This document shows, piece by piece, positions 17,394 through 26,133 of a stretch of 38,952 bases of DNA. Source of the stretch: an uncultured Granulosicoccaceae bacterium (GTDB lineage: Bacteria > Pseudomonadota > Gammaproteobacteria > Granulosicoccales > Granulosicoccaceae); contig CAKZUP010000094.1 in the NCBI GenBank assembly GCA_937922945.1, positions 1 through 38,952 on the forward strand, read 5' to 3'. Position 1 is the first letter of the stretch, and each line of letters begins with the position of its first letter. Made by a program: the position numbers and the translations under genes. The notes below the pieces were generated by a model that searched no databases, was not told the DNA's origin, and saw only the letters and a list, made by a program, of their open reading frames with translations.

Positions 17394-18368
17394 TTAGTCT
17401 ATGACCACAATGGCTTTTTGTTCACGCGTGTTCCCACAAACAGCCGTGACTTCGGTATTCCCGACCGCCTCGGAGGTGACCACACCAACGGTTGGTGACT
17501 CGTTACTGATAGTGACGATACCGTTGCTCTGGGGGACCCCCCAAATAATGTTGTTGGTTAAGCTCACTCGACGCTCAACCCCGTCTCGAAGATACGTACC
17601 GGTCGCCCCAAGGCTCAGGGTATTGTCTTCGGTGAGCGACAAGGTTTCAGGCGTGATCTCTATTGATAGTAACGTATCAAGCACGGTAATGGTTTCACGC
17701 CTGACTCTGTCGCCAACTCGTGCAACCAGCACAACAGAGGGTGAATTAGTCGCGTTCAGAGAAACCACCCCATTATCTTCATTGGTTACAGAACCAAAGG
17801 CCACGTCTTCAACCGACCAGTCGACGCTGGTGAGGCGACGCGTTGAACCCATGTTGAACGTACCAATGGCACTGTAGTCCTGAGGGATACAGCGCTCTAA
17901 AGCTGTGGGCCCTTCAAATTCAGTAATGGATACCAAGGTATCGAGTTGCACAGTGACAGGTTGCGGGTAGGTAATGTCGAATCGGCCAACCTGCACTCGA
18001 ACCGTTACCGAACCATCTGCTCTGGCGGTTAGAACGCCATTTTCATCGATGCTGGCAACCGCTGTGCTGCCAATGATGGACCAGCGTCGATTAGCTGAGG
18101 ATAAATCAACCAATTCATTGTCGCTATTGCGCGCTTCAATCGAAAAGCCGACCTCTTCACCGGGGTTAAGAAAAATTTCTTCCAATCGGCTGGGAGGCTG
18201 CTTTATTTGTATGGTGCTCAGATCGAGCTCATTGACCTCTACTGCTTCTTGTAACAACTGACCTTCGCCAGAACAGGCAACCAGTGCTAACGGCAAAACG
18301 CAGCTGACCACTTTAAGAGCAGATTGAATTCGAAAGCGTTGCGTTAACATTTTCATTGTGGTTTTCAT
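17394..18368 (-). CDS. Lipoprotein with bacterial Ig-like (BIG2-type) repeats
   Basis: 324 residues. Signal peptide ends in lipobox LVAC with Cys32 as the lipidation site, so the protein is membrane-anchored. The rest is beta-rich with three Ig-like units. The clearest is the BIG2-like stretch ending in STAVASIDENGVLTARADG, then two more, each preceded by a LDTL strand. Function unknown; such proteins often act at the envelope or in adhesion. Its ATG overlaps the stop of the upstream barrel gene as ATGA, so the two are translated together and may form a lipoprotein-barrel pair. Confidence 0.72.
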   Translation of the reverse strand: MKTTMKMLTQRFRIQSALKVVSCVLPLALVACSGEGQLLQEAVEVNELDLSTIQIKQPPSRLEEIFLNPGEEVGFSIEARNSDNELVDLSSANRRWSIIGSTAVASIDENGVLTARADGSVTVRVQVGRFDITYPQPVTVQLDTLVSITEFEGPTALERCIPQDYSAIGTFNMGSTRRLTSVDWSVEDVAFGSVTNEDNGVVSLNATNSPSVVLVARVGDRVRRETITVLDTLLSIEITPETLSLTEDNTLSLGATGTYLRDGVERRVSLTNNIIWGVPQSNGIVTISNESPTVGVVTSEAVGNTEVTAVCGNTREQKAIVVID

Positions 18369-18886
18369 GGCATTTCGAATCTCAGACCGAGGCTAATACC
18401 ATCAACAGTGATACCTGAATTTGCATAGTAGTTGCGATACTCAGCCCCGAAAATAAACCCCGGAAACCACTCTAATCGTTGCTGCACACCAACGCTCAGT
18501 CGCGCACCATCGTAAACTTCCCGCAAAGTCGGACCACCCTCTTCCTTCTGCTCTAACTTAAAATTAACAAAACCGATCAGGATGTAGGCTTGCAACCCGT
18601 TTTGGGGTGGCGATTGAAAGCGCACCGCACCACCAGCAGCTTCCAACACATTGAGCTCGAAATCGCCTTCGGTCCCAGCTGAGAGAGGGGTATCGATAAA
18701 GCCTTCGATACCAATATTCTCGAACAGGAATACACCACCAGAAAAGCTGCCGAAAGTGGGGTAGAAATCCAGATCGGAATGGCGCACGCCGCCTGCACCC
18801 ATTCGGGCTTCGGCATAGAGCTTGAATTCTGCCTGCGCTACAACGCTTGAGCACAGGAAGATCAACGCGATTGTCAGACGTAACAC
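18365..18886 (-). CDS. Small outer membrane beta-barrel protein
   Basis: 173 residues with a signal peptide (LTIALIFLCSSVVAQA). The mature part of about 150 residues is made of amphipathic strands (YAEARMGAGGVRHSDLDFYP, GVFLFENIGIEGFIDTP, QAYILIGFVNFKLEQ) and ends GISLGLRFEMP, as in small 8-strand barrels of the YfaZ/OmpA-like clan. The exact family is not certain. It starts with GTG; no in-frame ATG was found upstream. It leads a two-gene unit with the BIG2 lipoprotein. Confidence 0.7.
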   Translation of the reverse strand: MLRLTIALIFLCSSVVAQAEFKLYAEARMGAGGVRHSDLDFYPTFGSFSGGVFLFENIGIEGFIDTPLSAGTEGDFELNVLEAAGGAVRFQSPPQNGLQAYILIGFVNFKLEQKEEGGPTLREVYDGARLSVGVQQRLEWFPGFIFGAEYRNYYANSGITVDGISLGLRFEMP

Positions 18887-18978
18887 GGGACCCCGGCAAT
18901 AATGACTTAAGTACCCTTAAAGATAGCACTCGCAGGCAGTATGTGCTGTGTCAGTTTTGCAAGCTGACGAAGCCGAGG

Positions 18979-19839
18979 CTATGGGGTGTCCGGGCAGCGT
19001 GCCGCGCCAAGAATGGCACCTTGTGAGGCGCTTTGAACCAAAACGGCACAGTCTTGATTGACACCGCCAACATAGGCCGTCTGAATCGGGCCTTTAACCG
19101 CCTCCGCCACTGTACCCAATGAGCGCATATCGAGCACAATGTTGTGGTTCTCCATCACCTTTCCATGGTTCTCTCCATTCGGAATGCGCGTGGAGGCACT
19201 TTTAAGATAATGCACAAGATAAATGTTCGCATCATCAACACCCGGTTCCGAATTGCCAGATTCAGTGGTGACGCTAATATTCAAATTGGCCGACTCATCG
19301 TCTTTTTTCACCATCCCGACATTAACGCTGACAGGACGTGGAGACTCCATCTTTAAACCTGCTTTCATTTTGCGCCGATTTGAACCGACATTGCCGTAAA
19401 CACCGTTAATGACAGCCTGTGGTGTGTATACGCCATTGTTACCACGCAGTTTTTTAGCGGCGTATTGTCGCTGCCGATCGGTGTATTCTGCCGATGAGAA
19501 CGGGTCGACCCAACTACCGGCTTTGCCGTATTGGAGCTTATTCCAATAGTCGACATGAAACTCAAGGTTCAAAATATTCTCATCTGCCGCAGCCATATCG
19601 GCCAGCAATTCATCGGCCGCCGGGCAGGAATAACACGACTGGGAAGTGAACATCTCAATCACATTGAGCTGGTCTGCAACGGCTGGAGACGTGCCTAACC
19701 ATCCTACCGACGATACTGCGATAACGGCCATGCAGCGATAAATTGAACGACAGTAAGCAGCCGCTTGAACCTGAATAGCGGTAGCGAATTCGGGTTCGCC
19801 GCCTTGCTTGCCAATCGTATGTTCTGAGCGTGTGTTCAT
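18979..19839 (-). CDS. DUF1223-family secreted thioredoxin-fold protein
   Basis: DUF1223 proteins are exported and have a thioredoxin-like fold with a CxxC pair. Here VIEMFTSQSCYSCPAAD (Cys69, Cys72) follows the signal peptide cut near AVADQ, then NLEFHVDYWNKLQYGKAGSW and YTPQAVINGVYGNVGSNR, both characteristic of the family. Substrate unknown. The ATG at 19839 gives a long pre-signal tail; an internal ATG at 19731, directly before the hydrophobic core, is an alternative start. The gene lies alone, 202 bases from the photolyase gene. Confidence 0.82.
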   Translation of the reverse strand: MNTRSEHTIGKQGGEPEFATAIQVQAAAYCRSIYRCMAVIAVSSVGWLGTSPAVADQLNVIEMFTSQSCYSCPAADELLADMAAADENILNLEFHVDYWNKLQYGKAGSWVDPFSSAEYTDRQRQYAAKKLRGNNGVYTPQAVINGVYGNVGSNRRKMKAGLKMESPRPVSVNVGMVKKDDESANLNISVTTESGNSEPGVDDANIYLVHYLKSASTRIPNGENHGKVMENHNIVLDMRSLGTVAEAVKGPIQTAYVGGVNQDCAVLVQSASQGAILGAARCPDTP

Positions 19840-20041
19840 GCTGTCACAACCTTGAAAAAAAGACTAACTGATAACCCTCTCTGACGCCCGCAGATCGGAA
19901 AAGTTCGTCAATAAGCTTGGTGCTGTGCCCGGTGAGGACAACATAAATGAGAAAAAATGTGGAGTAATAAGCGTTGAGGCAAATTTCTAAGCCCGGTTCA
20001 GCGGAATTGCCACGCAGCAACGCTTGCGCGCCTTAGACTAT

Positions 20042-21526
20042 TTAATCAGGCGTTTTAATCTGGTCAAAAGCGGCAAGCGCACGTGCGCGACTTTCTTTCA
20101 AGTCCACCAATGGTTCCGGATAGTCAAACAGGCCTCGCTCCATTGGAGGCAATTCCCAGGGCTTGTGTATATATTTATTTGGCACCTGCTCAAGTTCAGG
20201 CACCCATCGGCGAACATACTCGCCCGATTTATCAAACTTCTCGCCTTGTAAAACCGGGTTGAAAACGCGAAAGTAAGGTGCTGCATCGGCACCACTACCG
20301 GCCGCCCACTGCCACCCCATCACGTTGCTGGCAAGGTCGGCATCCACCAGCGTATCGCGAAACCACTGCTCACCCTTCTGCCAGGGTATCAGTAAGTTTT
20401 TAATCAGATACGATGCAACGACCATACGCACACGGTTGTGCATCCATCCGGTCGCATACAATTCGCGCATGCCGGCATCGATGATCGGTACACCGGTCAT
20501 ACCCCGTTGCCAGGCTTTCAAGTGCTTGGCGGTGCGAGTCTCCCACGGAAAGTGATCAAAGCGCTTGTCCAGCGGCTTACTAACAGTATGCGGAAAGTGA
20601 TACAACAAGCTGTAGGCAAACTCACGCCAGATCACTTCTTTGGCAAAGGTTTCTTCGCCATTGGTGAGCTGGGTTAAATTATCGCTGCCAGCACTTAATG
20701 TGTGCATGATTTGCCGAGGACTGATTTCACCGAAATGTAAATGCGGTGACATTCTTGACGTGCCAGCAATCGAGGGTATATCGCGAGCATCTTTATAGTC
20801 ATGCACGGCTGATTTCAAAAAGCGTTTCAGCGCACTCATGGCTGCAGCTTCACCCACTTGCCAATGCGACATCATGTCGATGTGCCAATCTTTTTCAGGT
20901 AACAGGTTCAGCTCATCTAGTTCAACCGATTTAAAACTTGAGTTAGTTTTGCTGGTTGCCGCTTTAACGTTACCGCTGCGCGATACGTTTGCCTGAATAC
21001 CCGGAATGTTGCGCGGAGCACTCAGTGGCTTGTCTCCTGGTAATGACTGAGAGCGCATGCGCCAAAACGGCGTATACACGCGGTATGGCGTACCGTCGCC
21101 TTTAAGTGCATCCCAGGGCTCTGCATTCAATAGAGCGTTAAAACTCTCGGGTTGTAGGTGCGAAAGCGATTGCTTGATTTTCTTGTCACGCTTTATGGAT
21201 TTTGGATCGTAACAACGATTCCAGAATAAATTCGTTGCCCCGTAGTGTTGACTGACCGCTTGCAGCACGTCTTCACTTTCACCTTGTGCAAACAGCAACT
21301 CTGCACCCTTGCGCTGTAGTTGTTCAGAGAGCGATTGCAAACTGTGGTGTAACCACACTCGACTCGCTGAGCCGAGCTGGCTCACCGTTTGCGTTTCAGG
21401 ATCGTCGATGAACAAACACAAAACAGTGTCGCATAAGTTGCACGCAGCTCGGAGTGCGGGATTATCCGCAATGCGTAAGTCTTGGCGGAACCAGACGATG
21501 CCGATTTTTTTTTCAACAGTTTTCAA
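20042..21526 (-). CDS. phrB: Class I deoxyribodipyrimidine photolyase
   Basis: Light-driven repair of cyclobutane pyrimidine dimers using FADH- and an antenna cofactor. 494 residues. The N-terminal antenna domain opens IGIVWFRQDLRIADNPAL. The C-terminal FAD domain has GWMHNRVRMVVASYL and MGWQWAAGSGADAAPYFR, which contains the proximal tryptophan of the electron-transfer chain and agrees closely with E. coli PhrB. The only usable start is TTG at 21526: the frame has no ATG or GTG nearby and no convincing Shine-Dalgarno. A run of nine A (coding strand) lies a few codons into the gene. It follows the ack-pduL gene by 69 bases. Confidence 0.93.
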   Translation of the reverse strand: MKTVEKKIGIVWFRQDLRIADNPALRAACNLCDTVLCLFIDDPETQTVSQLGSASRVWLHHSLQSLSEQLQRKGAELLFAQGESEDVLQAVSQHYGATNLFWNRCYDPKSIKRDKKIKQSLSHLQPESFNALLNAEPWDALKGDGTPYRVYTPFWRMRSQSLPGDKPLSAPRNIPGIQANVSRSGNVKAATSKTNSSFKSVELDELNLLPEKDWHIDMMSHWQVGEAAAMSALKRFLKSAVHDYKDARDIPSIAGTSRMSPHLHFGEISPRQIMHTLSAGSDNLTQLTNGEETFAKEVIWREFAYSLLYHFPHTVSKPLDKRFDHFPWETRTAKHLKAWQRGMTGVPIIDAGMRELYATGWMHNRVRMVVASYLIKNLLIPWQKGEQWFRDTLVDADLASNVMGWQWAAGSGADAAPYFRVFNPVLQGEKFDKSGEYVRRWVPELEQVPNKYIHKPWELPPMERGLFDYPEPLVDLKESRARALAAFDQIKTPD

Positions 21527-21595
21527 TGTGCTTTTTGGATAACCTTTTGTGAGTGAGGAGCGTCTTCTGTCGACTGATTTGCTTCTGTTTGTGCC

Positions 21596-23395
21596 TTACG
21601 TCCGCGGCTTGACTTTAAGTACATTCGCATGCGCTTTATCCACAGTCTGATAAACATCAGCATCGTCAACATCGCTATGGTGAAGTGCACCGGTGGCACC
21701 TTTGCCGAGTTCAGCCGCATTGGCTTCGTCCGTATCAATGTGCATCTCAAGTGCGTAGCTATCTTTTACACGAATAAGCACATCACCGAAAATTAGATCG
21801 CGCTCACCGCCCACAACAGCAATGGACACTTCATCTTTATCTTGCACGCCAAATTGTTTCGCATCGTCTGAGTGCATGTGTATATGTCGACGAGCGCAGA
21901 TTAAGCCCTCAGTTAGGTTCACGGTTCCAGCAGGGCCTTCGATCGTGATAGGTGCAGAGCCGGCGACTTTCCCGGAGTCGCGCACAGGCGCATCTACACC
22001 CAGCTTGAATTCGTCGGTTCTTGATATTTCAATTTGATCTACCGAGCGTAGAGGCCCGAGTAACCGCACACCGTCGATACGATCTCTTGGTCCAATCAGA
22101 TTGATACGTTCCTCACAAGCGTATTGGCCAGGTTGCGATAACGGACGGTACTCGGTGGGCGTTGCGTCTTTGCCGAACAAGGCTTTGAAGGTGGCTTCAG
22201 TAAGATGACAATGCCGACCACTAACTGCAATGGGTATAGCCTGCGCTGGTGTTTGTGTGCTTTCGTTGATAATGCGCCTTGATTCACGGGCAATCATCAG
22301 TTCTTCATTGGTTTTAACTACAATGGCCTCAACGCGGGAGCGTTCGGTGGTTATGCGTGCAAAATCTTTATCTTTTACAACGCTTGCATCTCTGTTGCGA
22401 TCTTCATCGAGCACCACCCCCAGAAATTCCAGGCGTTGTAAAATTCGTCGTCGCATACTGGCGCTGTTCTCACCTATACCACCGGTAAACGCAATGACAT
22501 CAACACCGCCCATCGCGGCGGCATACGCACCGATATACTTTCTCGCCCGGTGCGCAAACACATTAATGGCCAGGCGCGCTCTGTCATGACCTTCGGCAGC
22601 GGCACTCTCTATTTCGCGTAAATCGTTGCCCAGACCGGATAAGCCTGCCAAGCCACTTTGATGGTTCAGCAATTCATCCAACCCATCGATGTCGTATTCA
22701 CCGCTTCGCAACAGCGACAGCAACACGCCGGCATCCACATCACCCGAACGTGTTCCCATTACCAACCCTTCCAACGGTGTGTTACCCATACTGGTTTCGG
22801 CAGAACGCCCGTACTCAACCGCACACGCACTGGCACCGTTGCCCAAATGCAAGGTGATTAAACGCAGCTCATCCAGCGGGCGTTGCACGAATTCGGCAGC
22901 AATTCCAGCGGCATACTGGTGCGAAATACCATGAAAACCAAAACGCTTGATTCCATGGCGCTGCGCAACATCGTGATCTATTGCATACGTGGTTGCACGG
23001 CGCGGCATGCTCGAATGAAACGCCGTATCAAATACCGCCACATGAGGCACACCCGGAACCGCTTTTTGAGCCGCATTAATCGCCGCCAGACTGTACGGGT
23101 TATGCATGGGCGCATCGGGAATATGCTTTTCAATGGCTTTTTCGACGTCATTGTCAATCTGGCAGGACTCCTGACAGGTATCGCCGCCGTGCACCACACG
23201 GTGACCAACAATATCAATCTGCTGATCGCCAAGCTCTGCAAAGATGGTTGCAATGGCTTGCTGATGCGTCTCTTTTCGGTCGTCGGATTTTTGCCCCAGG
23301 CGCTCCCGCTTACCACTGACAATCAGGTTTTCCTGATCATCAAAAAGCGCGTATTTCACGCTCGACGAACCGCAATTGATTACCAACACATTCAT
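21596..23395 (-). CDS. ackA: Acetate kinase fused to PduL-type phosphate acyltransferase
   Basis: 599 residues in one uninterrupted frame. Residues 1-378 are acetate kinase: NCGSSSVKY at 7-15, Arg66 in GHRVVHGG, Asp123 in FDTAFH, His155 in GFHGISH, LGNGASA, Arg216 in GTRSGDVD, GGIGEN at 305-310 and Glu364 in KTNEELMIARE. Residues about 386-575 are a PduL-type phosphotransacylase: SGRHCHL at 392-398, NLIGPRDRIDGVRLLGPLR, and RRHIHMHSDD at 502-511, the histidine sets that bind zinc in PduL. The pair could convert acetyl-CoA to acetate with ATP formation, or the reverse. Preferred start is the ATG at 23395 (AGGGG about 10 bases upstream); the frame opens at 23467. Confidence 0.95.
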   Translation of the reverse strand: MNVLVINCGSSSVKYALFDDQENLIVSGKRERLGQKSDDRKETHQQAIATIFAELGDQQIDIVGHRVVHGGDTCQESCQIDNDVEKAIEKHIPDAPMHNPYSLAAINAAQKAVPGVPHVAVFDTAFHSSMPRRATTYAIDHDVAQRHGIKRFGFHGISHQYAAGIAAEFVQRPLDELRLITLHLGNGASACAVEYGRSAETSMGNTPLEGLVMGTRSGDVDAGVLLSLLRSGEYDIDGLDELLNHQSGLAGLSGLGNDLREIESAAAEGHDRARLAINVFAHRARKYIGAYAAAMGGVDVIAFTGGIGENSASMRRRILQRLEFLGVVLDEDRNRDASVVKDKDFARITTERSRVEAIVVKTNEELMIARESRRIINESTQTPAQAIPIAVSGRHCHLTEATFKALFGKDATPTEYRPLSQPGQYACEERINLIGPRDRIDGVRLLGPLRSVDQIEISRTDEFKLGVDAPVRDSGKVAGSAPITIEGPAGTVNLTEGLICARRHIHMHSDDAKQFGVQDKDEVSIAVVGGERDLIFGDVLIRVKDSYALEMHIDTDEANAAELGKGATGALHHSDVDDADVYQTVDKAHANVLKVKPRT

Positions 23396-23921
23396 GGTTT
23401 CTGAGCCCCTGAATTTCAATATATGTTTGTCTGACCACCGAGGATAGCAGGCAAGTCGAAAAACCACACGCGAGGAGTTGAATTTTCGTTAAAAAACGGT
23501 TGCTACCGGATGCGTCGTTCCCTTCTCATCAGCTCTTGCCATGCGGATAAACGCTCCGTGATTTACATAAATCAAACCAATCTAGCTGCGTGTTAATAGC
23601 GGACACGTCTTTAGATGTCGCGGATAGCAGGTTTATACTTCATGGGATTTGGCGAAGGCCTTATCGTCGATTCGCAACGCCAATGAATTTGTATATTGAG
23701 TGAACTTGTATAAAATGAAATTGAACTATTAGTTTTAGCAATTGGCGCTGTTATGAAGTAATCGCGAGAATCCTATCAATACGAGTGCTGCTGAGAATTC
23801 ATTGTGGCAATATTTACAATCGGTCTCGCGCACTGTTCTCGGCGGTGTACACTGGTAAAAGCACAACTAATTATTCCGATGAAATTTTTACACGGATCAG
23901 AGTAGTCGAGAAGCAGGCGTG
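23396..23921. other. Divergent intergenic region between ack-pduL and mscS
   Basis: 526 bases without a convincing gene. It must contain the promoters of both divergent genes. A possible plus-strand sigma-70 site is TACAAT at 23815-23820 with CTGAGA 18 bases before it, about 100 bases ahead of mscS; the support is weak. The 10-mer GGATAGCAGG occurs twice, at 23442-23451 and 23622-23631. No strong hairpin or RNA gene was seen. Confidence 0.5.
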
Positions 23922-25343
23922 ATGAATTCAAGTTTTGGTACGTGCCAGCGCGACGAAAGAGCGCTATTCCGATCAGCGGTTCGATGGTTGCCCATCATTC
24001 TATGGTTGTTGAGTTCTGTTGTTAGTGCGCAGACTATTCCGGGTCTCGGCTCCACAGAGAACACCGCTGAGTCGACTGCTGAATCGACCGCTAACGTAGC
24101 CGACTCTATCTCAGCGGAAACTTCTTCAGTAAGTGATGCTGACATTCAAACAAGGCTTGAGGGTATTTACTCTGAGCTTGAACAGTATCAAAACATCTCA
24201 GTTTCAGTGAGCAATAGCGTTGTCACTTTACAAGGAAGCTTGCTGTCTAACCGAGCAATTGAAGAAGCGGCGACTTTGGCAACCAAAGTGGTCGGTGTTG
24301 CCGGTGTGGATAATCAACTAGAAATTGAAACCAGTGTCACAGAGCGGTTAGACAACTCTATCGGAGAACTTGCAACGGAATCTCGAACGATTATTTCGAG
24401 CTTGCCATTGTATGTATTGGCTTTGGCATTAATCATTGGCAGCTGGTATCTTGGCAGATGGCTTTCCAATAAACGAACATTACTTGGCCGCCTTGCACCT
24501 AACGCATTTATCGCCCAGCTACTCGGTAACATTGCTTGGCTACTCATTCTGCTGGCTGGATTTTTTCTTGCATTAGGATTGCTGGACGCAACACACATAA
24601 TTACCACGGTATTGAGTGCTGCTGGAATTGTTGGATTGGCTGTTGGCTTTGCCGTTCGCGATACGGTTGAAAACTACATTGCAAGTATTTTGCTGAGTTT
24701 GAGAAATCCGTTTAAAACTCGCGATTTCATTTCGGTGGATGGATTTGAAGGGAGTGTTGCGCGGCTCACCTCTCGTGCAACCATATTGGTATCTGCCGAG
24801 GGCAACCATATCCGCATACCAAACGCCGTTGTCTATAAGGCGATAATAACAAACTACACACGAAACCCGCTCAGACGCTATGAATTCTCTGTTGGTATTG
24901 ACAGTAGCGACAGCATTCTTGGCGCGCAACAACTCGCACAAACCACCATGCAACAAGTCACGGGTGTTCTGGATGATCCGGCTCCCACGATATTTGTATC
25001 AGAGCTCGGTGAATCTAACACCACGTTGACGATACGGGCATGGGTCGATCAGAGACAATACGATTTAACTAAAATTCGCGGCGAATCAATCCGACAAGTC
25101 AAAGAGGCCTTCGACAATAACGGTATCGTTATGCCAGAACCTATTTACCGCCTGGTGGTTACCAACTCAGATACACCTGCGACTAGAGCGTCCGAGGTTG
25201 ATTCAACGAGACGACTCAATGAAGAGTACGTGCACCCAACGCAAGAACTCGATTCTGACAATGTCGTGGAGAGTACCATCTCAGCAGAATTGGAATTGGC
25301 GGACGAAGAGAATCTGCTATCGGATGATTCCGCGCACGAGTAA
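23922..25343 (+). CDS. MscS-family mechanosensitive channel with N-terminal BON domain
   Basis: Predicted inner-membrane channel opened by membrane tension. 473 residues: signal-like helix 20-36; Ser/Thr/Ala-rich linker with a repeated TAES unit (about 48-56); BON domain (about 72-136, with VSNSVVTLQGSLLSN) expected in the periplasm; three transmembrane helices (about 160-178, 202-224, 228-260). The third helix carries the MscS pore signature AAGIVGLAVGFAVRDTVENY. The beta domain has the usual FEGSVARLTSRATIL stretch, and an acidic tail follows. A GTG three bases before the ATG is a possible alternative start. Followed by a strong terminator. Confidence 0.9.
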   Translation: MNSSFGTCQRDERALFRSAVRWLPIILWLLSSVVSAQTIPGLGSTENTAESTAESTANVADSISAETSSVSDADIQTRLEGIYSELEQYQNISVSVSNSVVTLQGSLLSNRAIEEAATLATKVVGVAGVDNQLEIETSVTERLDNSIGELATESRTIISSLPLYVLALALIIGSWYLGRWLSNKRTLLGRLAPNAFIAQLLGNIAWLLILLAGFFLALGLLDATHIITTVLSAAGIVGLAVGFAVRDTVENYIASILLSLRNPFKTRDFISVDGFEGSVARLTSRATILVSAEGNHIRIPNAVVYKAIITNYTRNPLRRYEFSVGIDSSDSILGAQQLAQTTMQQVTGVLDDPAPTIFVSELGESNTTLTIRAWVDQRQYDLTKIRGESIRQVKEAFDNNGIVMPEPIYRLVVTNSDTPATRASEVDSTRRLNEEYVHPTQELDSDNVVESTISAELELADEENLLSDDSAHE

Positions 25344-25410
25344 CCTCAAGAAAGATTTGACACCATTGCTTAGTGTCGGAATTGCACTCGATGCCAGAAG
25401 AAACAAAAAA

Positions 25411-25432
25411 AAACCCCGCCGAAGCGGGGTTT
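25411..25432. terminator. Bidirectional rho-independent terminator
   Basis: Perfect 9-base stem AAACCCCGC/GCGGGGTTT with tetraloop CGAA. On the plus strand the stem runs into TTTCCTTTT, ending mscS. On the minus strand the A-run at 25402-25413 becomes a U-run, ending the cold-shock gene. Its placement between two convergent genes fits a shared terminator. Confidence 0.9.
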
Positions 25433-25460
25433 CCTTTTAAAAATAAGACTGACGTCTTAC

Positions 25461-25664
25461 TTAGACCGCGGCAACGTTAACTGCTGCTGGCCCTTTCTGA
25501 CCCTGTTCAATGTCGAAGCTCACTTTCTGACCTTCGTCGAGAGTTTTGTAGCCGTCTCCAGTGATAGCCGTGTGATGAACAAATACGTCTTTGCCACCTT
25601 CTTCAGGAGCGATGAAACCAAAGCCTTTGGCTGCGTCGAACCATTTTACTGTACCAGTACTCAA
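25461..25664 (-). CDS. cspA: Cold-shock domain protein, TTG start
   Basis: 67-residue single cold-shock domain protein, an RNA/ssDNA-binding chaperone. RNP1 KGFGFI at 13-18 and RNP2 VFVHHTAI at 27-34 are intact and the N-terminus STGTVKWF is canonical. The start codon is TTG (25664-25662), with AGGG 7 bases upstream. The frame upstream reaches a stop after four codons with no ATG or GTG, so TTG initiation is effectively forced. The upstream region is over 400 bases long, as expected for a regulated csp gene. The exact csp paralogue cannot be assigned. Confidence 0.95.
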   Translation of the reverse strand: MSTGTVKWFDAAKGFGFIAPEEGGKDVFVHHTAITGDGYKTLDEGQKVSFDIEQGQKGPAAVNVAAV

Positions 25665-26133
25665 GATATTACCCTTTCAATAATTACTACTAGATTAATA
25701 AACACGATGATGCTGTTTCATCTGCTTAAGCGCCGGAAGCGCAGATTTCAGAAGAATCAGAATCGATCGCAAACCAGAAAAATTGGGACTGTTTTTGTAG
25801 GATTGAACCGGTCGGGAGGAATCGAGCTTTACAAAACGTATTTGTCGTACGTCCTTGCCACACTAAACCGAGCGAACCGCTCGTTCTTACAATAATGATG
25901 ATTGACTAATTAATTACTCAAACAATACAACCTCAATGTTCTCTGCCTGAAACAAACCAATTGCCGCATAGTTTTGTACTTAATTGTACGTAACGACGAA
26001 ATGCCAATTTCAGGTTCATGCTGTTGCCGAGGAATTTTCCCGTCAACACAGCCAATATAGGTACTTTGCTTGACTAATACAAGGAGTATTCACGGTACAA
26101 TCGCACAATCAGCCCGTTAAACAACTTTTTTTG
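25665..26133. other. Divergent intergenic region, csp leader and avtA upstream
   Basis: 469 bases with no gene. On the csp side there are two small hairpins: TCTGC/GCAGA at 25721-25745, about 60 bases before the csp start, and CGAGCG/CGCTCG with a 3-base loop at 25869-25883. These could be part of a structured csp leader RNA. On the avtA side, TTGACT at 26070-26075 and TACAAT at 26096-26101 resemble sigma-70 boxes, but the 20-base spacing is too long, so no promoter is called. Confidence 0.4.

Noticed and set aside
21523..21750. 75-codon minus-strand frame between ack-pduL and the photolyase gene
   Set aside because: Lies mostly inside the PduL-domain coding sequence in another frame and has no protein-like domain; its stop near the photolyase start is probably coincidence.
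23442..23631. 10-mer GGATAGCAGG repeated 180 bases apart
   Set aside because: Short, not palindromic and not placed at promoter boxes; may be chance.
26070..26101. TTGACT ... TACAAT as avtA promoter
   Set aside because: Both boxes are good matches, but the 20-base spacing is too long for a normal sigma-70 site.
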